The position numbers and the translations under genes were made by a program. A stretch of 64,000 nucleotides of DNA from Cyanobacteria bacterium CYA (GTDB taxonomy: Bacteria > Planctomycetota > Phycisphaerae > Phycisphaerales > UBA1924), in contig RHKP01000008.1 in assembly GCA_008363215.1 (NCBI GenBank), forward strand, positions 62,001 to 126,000. Reading direction: 5' to 3'. Below are positions 62,457 through 64,000 of this stretch, in pieces (the first letter of the stretch is position 1; each line of letters begins with the position of its first letter). The notes under the pieces are model-generated. The model was not told the origin of the DNA. It ran no database searches and saw only the letters and a program-made list of their open reading frames with translations.

Positions 62457-63215
62457 TCAGGAACGTCGTGCCGATAGCGCTTTCTGGGCGTCGGGCGAGG
62501 CGAGAACCTCGGCCGAAAGTCGGGCGCCCTCGAGGACGGGCGCCGCTTCGAGCGAGCCGTCGAGCGTGTTGAGCAGCGACTTGGTCGCGCGCAGCGCCGC
62601 GGGCCCGCCCGACGACAATCGCTGCACGAGCCGGTCGGTCAGCGGCGCCAGTTGGTCGACCGATGGAGCCAGGTGGTCGACCAGTCCGAGCGCATGGGCT
62701 TCGGTCCCGCTCATGACCCCCCCGGAGAGCAGAACTCGGCGCGCCCTGCCGGGCCCGATCTTGCGGATGACCCAAGGTGCGACGACGGCCGGGCACAGGC
62801 CCAGATCAACCTCGGGGTATCCGATGCGTGCGTCGGCGTGCGAGATGCAGATGTCGGCCACGCAGGCCAGCCCGCACCCCCCGCCGATCGCAGCGCCGTT
62901 CACACTGGCGACAACCACCATGGGCAGGGCGCGCAGACGGACGGTGAATCGCGCCAGTGACTCAAGCAACTGCGGGCCAGGCCAGGCATCGCGATCCTCG
63001 CCGATGAGCACCTCCCGCAGGTCCATGCCGGAGCAGAAGCACTTGCCTGCACCCGTCATGACAAGCACCACCACATCGCTCGCCTCAGCGAGACGATCAA
63101 CGGCGCGGTGCATCGACTCGAGCAGATCAGTGGAGAGGGCGTTGCGCTGCTCGGGGCGGGTCAGCGTCAGCCGGGCGACCGTTCCGTGCACGCTCAGTTC
63201 GGCCAGGTTCGTCAT
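62457..63215 (-). CDS. Enoyl-CoA hydratase/isomerase family protein (252 aa)
   Basis: Crotonase fold: RPEQRNALSTDLLESMHRAV, GAGKCFCSGMDLREVL (first oxyanion-hole region) and SVNGAAIGGGCGLACVADIC (second). PEVDLGLCPAVVAPWVIRKI places Glu-Val-Asp where hydratases have a catalytic Glu. ATG 63215 overlaps the stop of the preceding crotonase gene (ATGA), showing coupling. The substrate is not predictable; methylglutaconyl-CoA or short-chain enoyl-CoA are possible for this kind of cluster. Confidence 0.88.
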   Translation of the reverse strand: MTNLAELSVHGTVARLTLTRPEQRNALSTDLLESMHRAVDRLAEASDVVVLVMTGAGKCFCSGMDLREVLIGEDRDAWPGPQLLESLARFTVRLRALPMVVVASVNGAAIGGGCGLACVADICISHADARIGYPEVDLGLCPAVVAPWVIRKIGPGRARRVLLSGGVMSGTEAHALGLVDHLAPSVDQLAPLTDRLVQRLSSGGPAALRATKSLLNTLDGSLEAAPVLEGARLSAEVLASPDAQKALSARRS

Positions 63216-63940
63216 CGCGTCCACACCTCGCGGTTCATGCGCTCAAAGGTCTCGGGCCCGACGGCCTGGAGTGACACCTGCGTCGCCTCGGGCGCCAGCG
63301 CCACTGCCGACAGCGTGCCGCACCAGCGACGCGTCCGGGTGGCGCCCCCACCGGGCTTCTCGCCCAGCACACGGGCGCGGGCAACGGCGCACTCACGCAC
63401 CAGGTCGGCGCTCTCGAACAGTTCATCGACCAATCCCAGACAGTGGGCACGCTCGGCGTCGATGAGCCCCGGATCGAGCAGCATGGCGCGAGCAGGCCCG
63501 TCGCCCACGCGCTGGCGCAGATACGGAGCCGTGACGGCCGGCGAAATGCCCAGCCGCACCACGGGATACCCGAACCGCGCCTCGCGATCGGCCAGCACCA
63601 GGTCAGCCCCGCCCAGCAGGGCGCACCCGCCGGCGATCGCCGCCCCGTGCGCCCCCACCACCACCGGGCACGCAAGCGCGCGCATGGCCTGAATCACGCG
63701 GGCCAGTCCGTGCAGTTGCGCTCGCAACACCGACATCTGCCGATCATGGGCGCCCTCGTGCAGATCGAATCCGGCGCAGAAGACCGGGCCGTCGCCCAGC
63801 AGCACGCACGCACGCATGTCCGCGGCGGTCTCAAAGGCACTGGAAAGGTCGCTCAGCATGCCGCAGGTCAGCGCGTTGCGCTTGTCCGGCCTTGCGATGG
63901 TGATGCTTCGCACCGCGTTGGCGTCATCCACCCGAATCAC
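63212..63940 (-). CDS. Enoyl-CoA hydratase/isomerase family protein (242 aa)
   Basis: Crotonase fold: ARPDKRNALTCGMLSDLSSA, DGPVFCAGFDLHEGAHD and GAHGAAIAGGCALLGGADLV. The position of the usual second catalytic Glu reads YPVVRLGISPAVTAPYL, with Val in place of Glu, so dehydratase activity may be absent and another crotonase reaction is more likely (inference). GTG 63940 overlaps the stop of the gene entering from the right edge (GTGA). Together with the next two genes it forms a coupled crotonase set. Confidence 0.85.
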   Translation of the reverse strand: MIRVDDANAVRSITIARPDKRNALTCGMLSDLSSAFETAADMRACVLLGDGPVFCAGFDLHEGAHDRQMSVLRAQLHGLARVIQAMRALACPVVVGAHGAAIAGGCALLGGADLVLADREARFGYPVVRLGISPAVTAPYLRQRVGDGPARAMLLDPGLIDAERAHCLGLVDELFESADLVRECAVARARVLGEKPGGGATRTRRWCGTLSAVALAPEATQVSLQAVGPETFERMNREVWTR

Positions 63941-64000
63941 GAAGCAGGCTCCCGGACGAGCAGTTCGCAGGCGGCCTTCGTTGCCTCTTCCAGGCGGCGC
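63937..64000 (-). CDS. C-terminal end of an unidentified protein (runs off right edge)
   Basis: Only the last 20 residues are visible: RRLEEATKAACELLVREPAS, then TGA at 63939-63937 overlapping the downstream GTG. The overlap places it in the same transcript as the crotonase genes. Too short to assign. Confidence 0.5.
   Translation of the reverse strand, partial: RRLEEATKAACELLVREPAS

Overview
The window is GC-rich, densely coded bacterial DNA, most probably from a planctomycete and plausibly the Phycisphaerae lineage. This rests on an ECF sigma factor divergent from a Ser/Thr kinase, a membrane protein ending in a CxxCGY...CPECG zinc ribbon, EF-hand and Asp-rich secreted proteins, a planctomycete-style integrase, and many housekeeping genes divergent from proteobacterial forms. 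No rRNA marker is present, so the assignment is inference.

Layout. 1-1219: 5' part of an FHA-GspE/PilB-type ATPase (minus). 1.3-2.8 kb: serS. 3.1-6.7 kb: an MgtC-like remnant, a hybrid histidine kinase, a saccharopine-dehydrogenase-like oxidoreductase and a small protein. 7.0-10.8 kb: two coupled M14 carboxypeptidase paralogues, the first lacking its catalytic residues. 10.9-16.7 kb: ABC-F ATPase, a hypothetical gene, a candidate plus-strand small RNA, plsC, cmk and a TIM-barrel protein. 16.9-20.9 kb: gcvH and an FtsX/MacB-type ABC exporter. 21.0-25.7 kb: a solitary Eco57I-type N6-adenine methylase and a GH127 glycosidase. 25.8-29.3 kb: a phosphoesterase remnant, the ECF sigma factor and the kinase.

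29.3-36.1 kb is an integrated element at the 3' end of tRNA-Val(CAC). It carries a small membrane protein, a ribbon-helix-helix-like regulator with a palindrome over its start, an unknown 234-aa protein, a small HTH protein, a frameshifted excisionase-like gene, a PrimPol-helicase replication protein, a Xre regulator and a tyrosine recombinase. A 143-bp direct repeat bounds it. The reading frame shows that the recombination site lies inside the integrase gene, so integrated and circular forms would encode integrases with different C-termini.

36.1-45.1 kb: tRNA-Val, an EF-hand protein, tRNA-Met, tatA, an atypical folD, ligA, a CYTH protein, a TlpA-like protein, a zinc-ribbon membrane protein, tRNA-Phe and an OppF-like ATPase followed by palindromic repeats. 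45.5-52.4 kb: an arginine operon on the minus strand, argR-argC-argB-argF-argG-argH-GNAT (an N-acetylglutamate synthase candidate), with ArgR-box-like half sites at its promoter. 52.4-54.3 kb: accessory DNA with an ORF interrupted by TAG, a small winged-helix-like protein and decayed fragments. 54.3-64 kb: a radical SAM protein, the pyruvate (or 2-oxoacid) dehydrogenase genes pdhA-pdhB-small membrane ORF-pdhC, then a beta-oxidation-type group (acyl-CoA dehydrogenase and three crotonase-fold proteins) running off the right edge.

Starts were chosen from Shine-Dalgarno spacing, family N-termini and stop/start overlaps; alternatives are noted in the entries. All homology statements come from reading motifs, not from searches.
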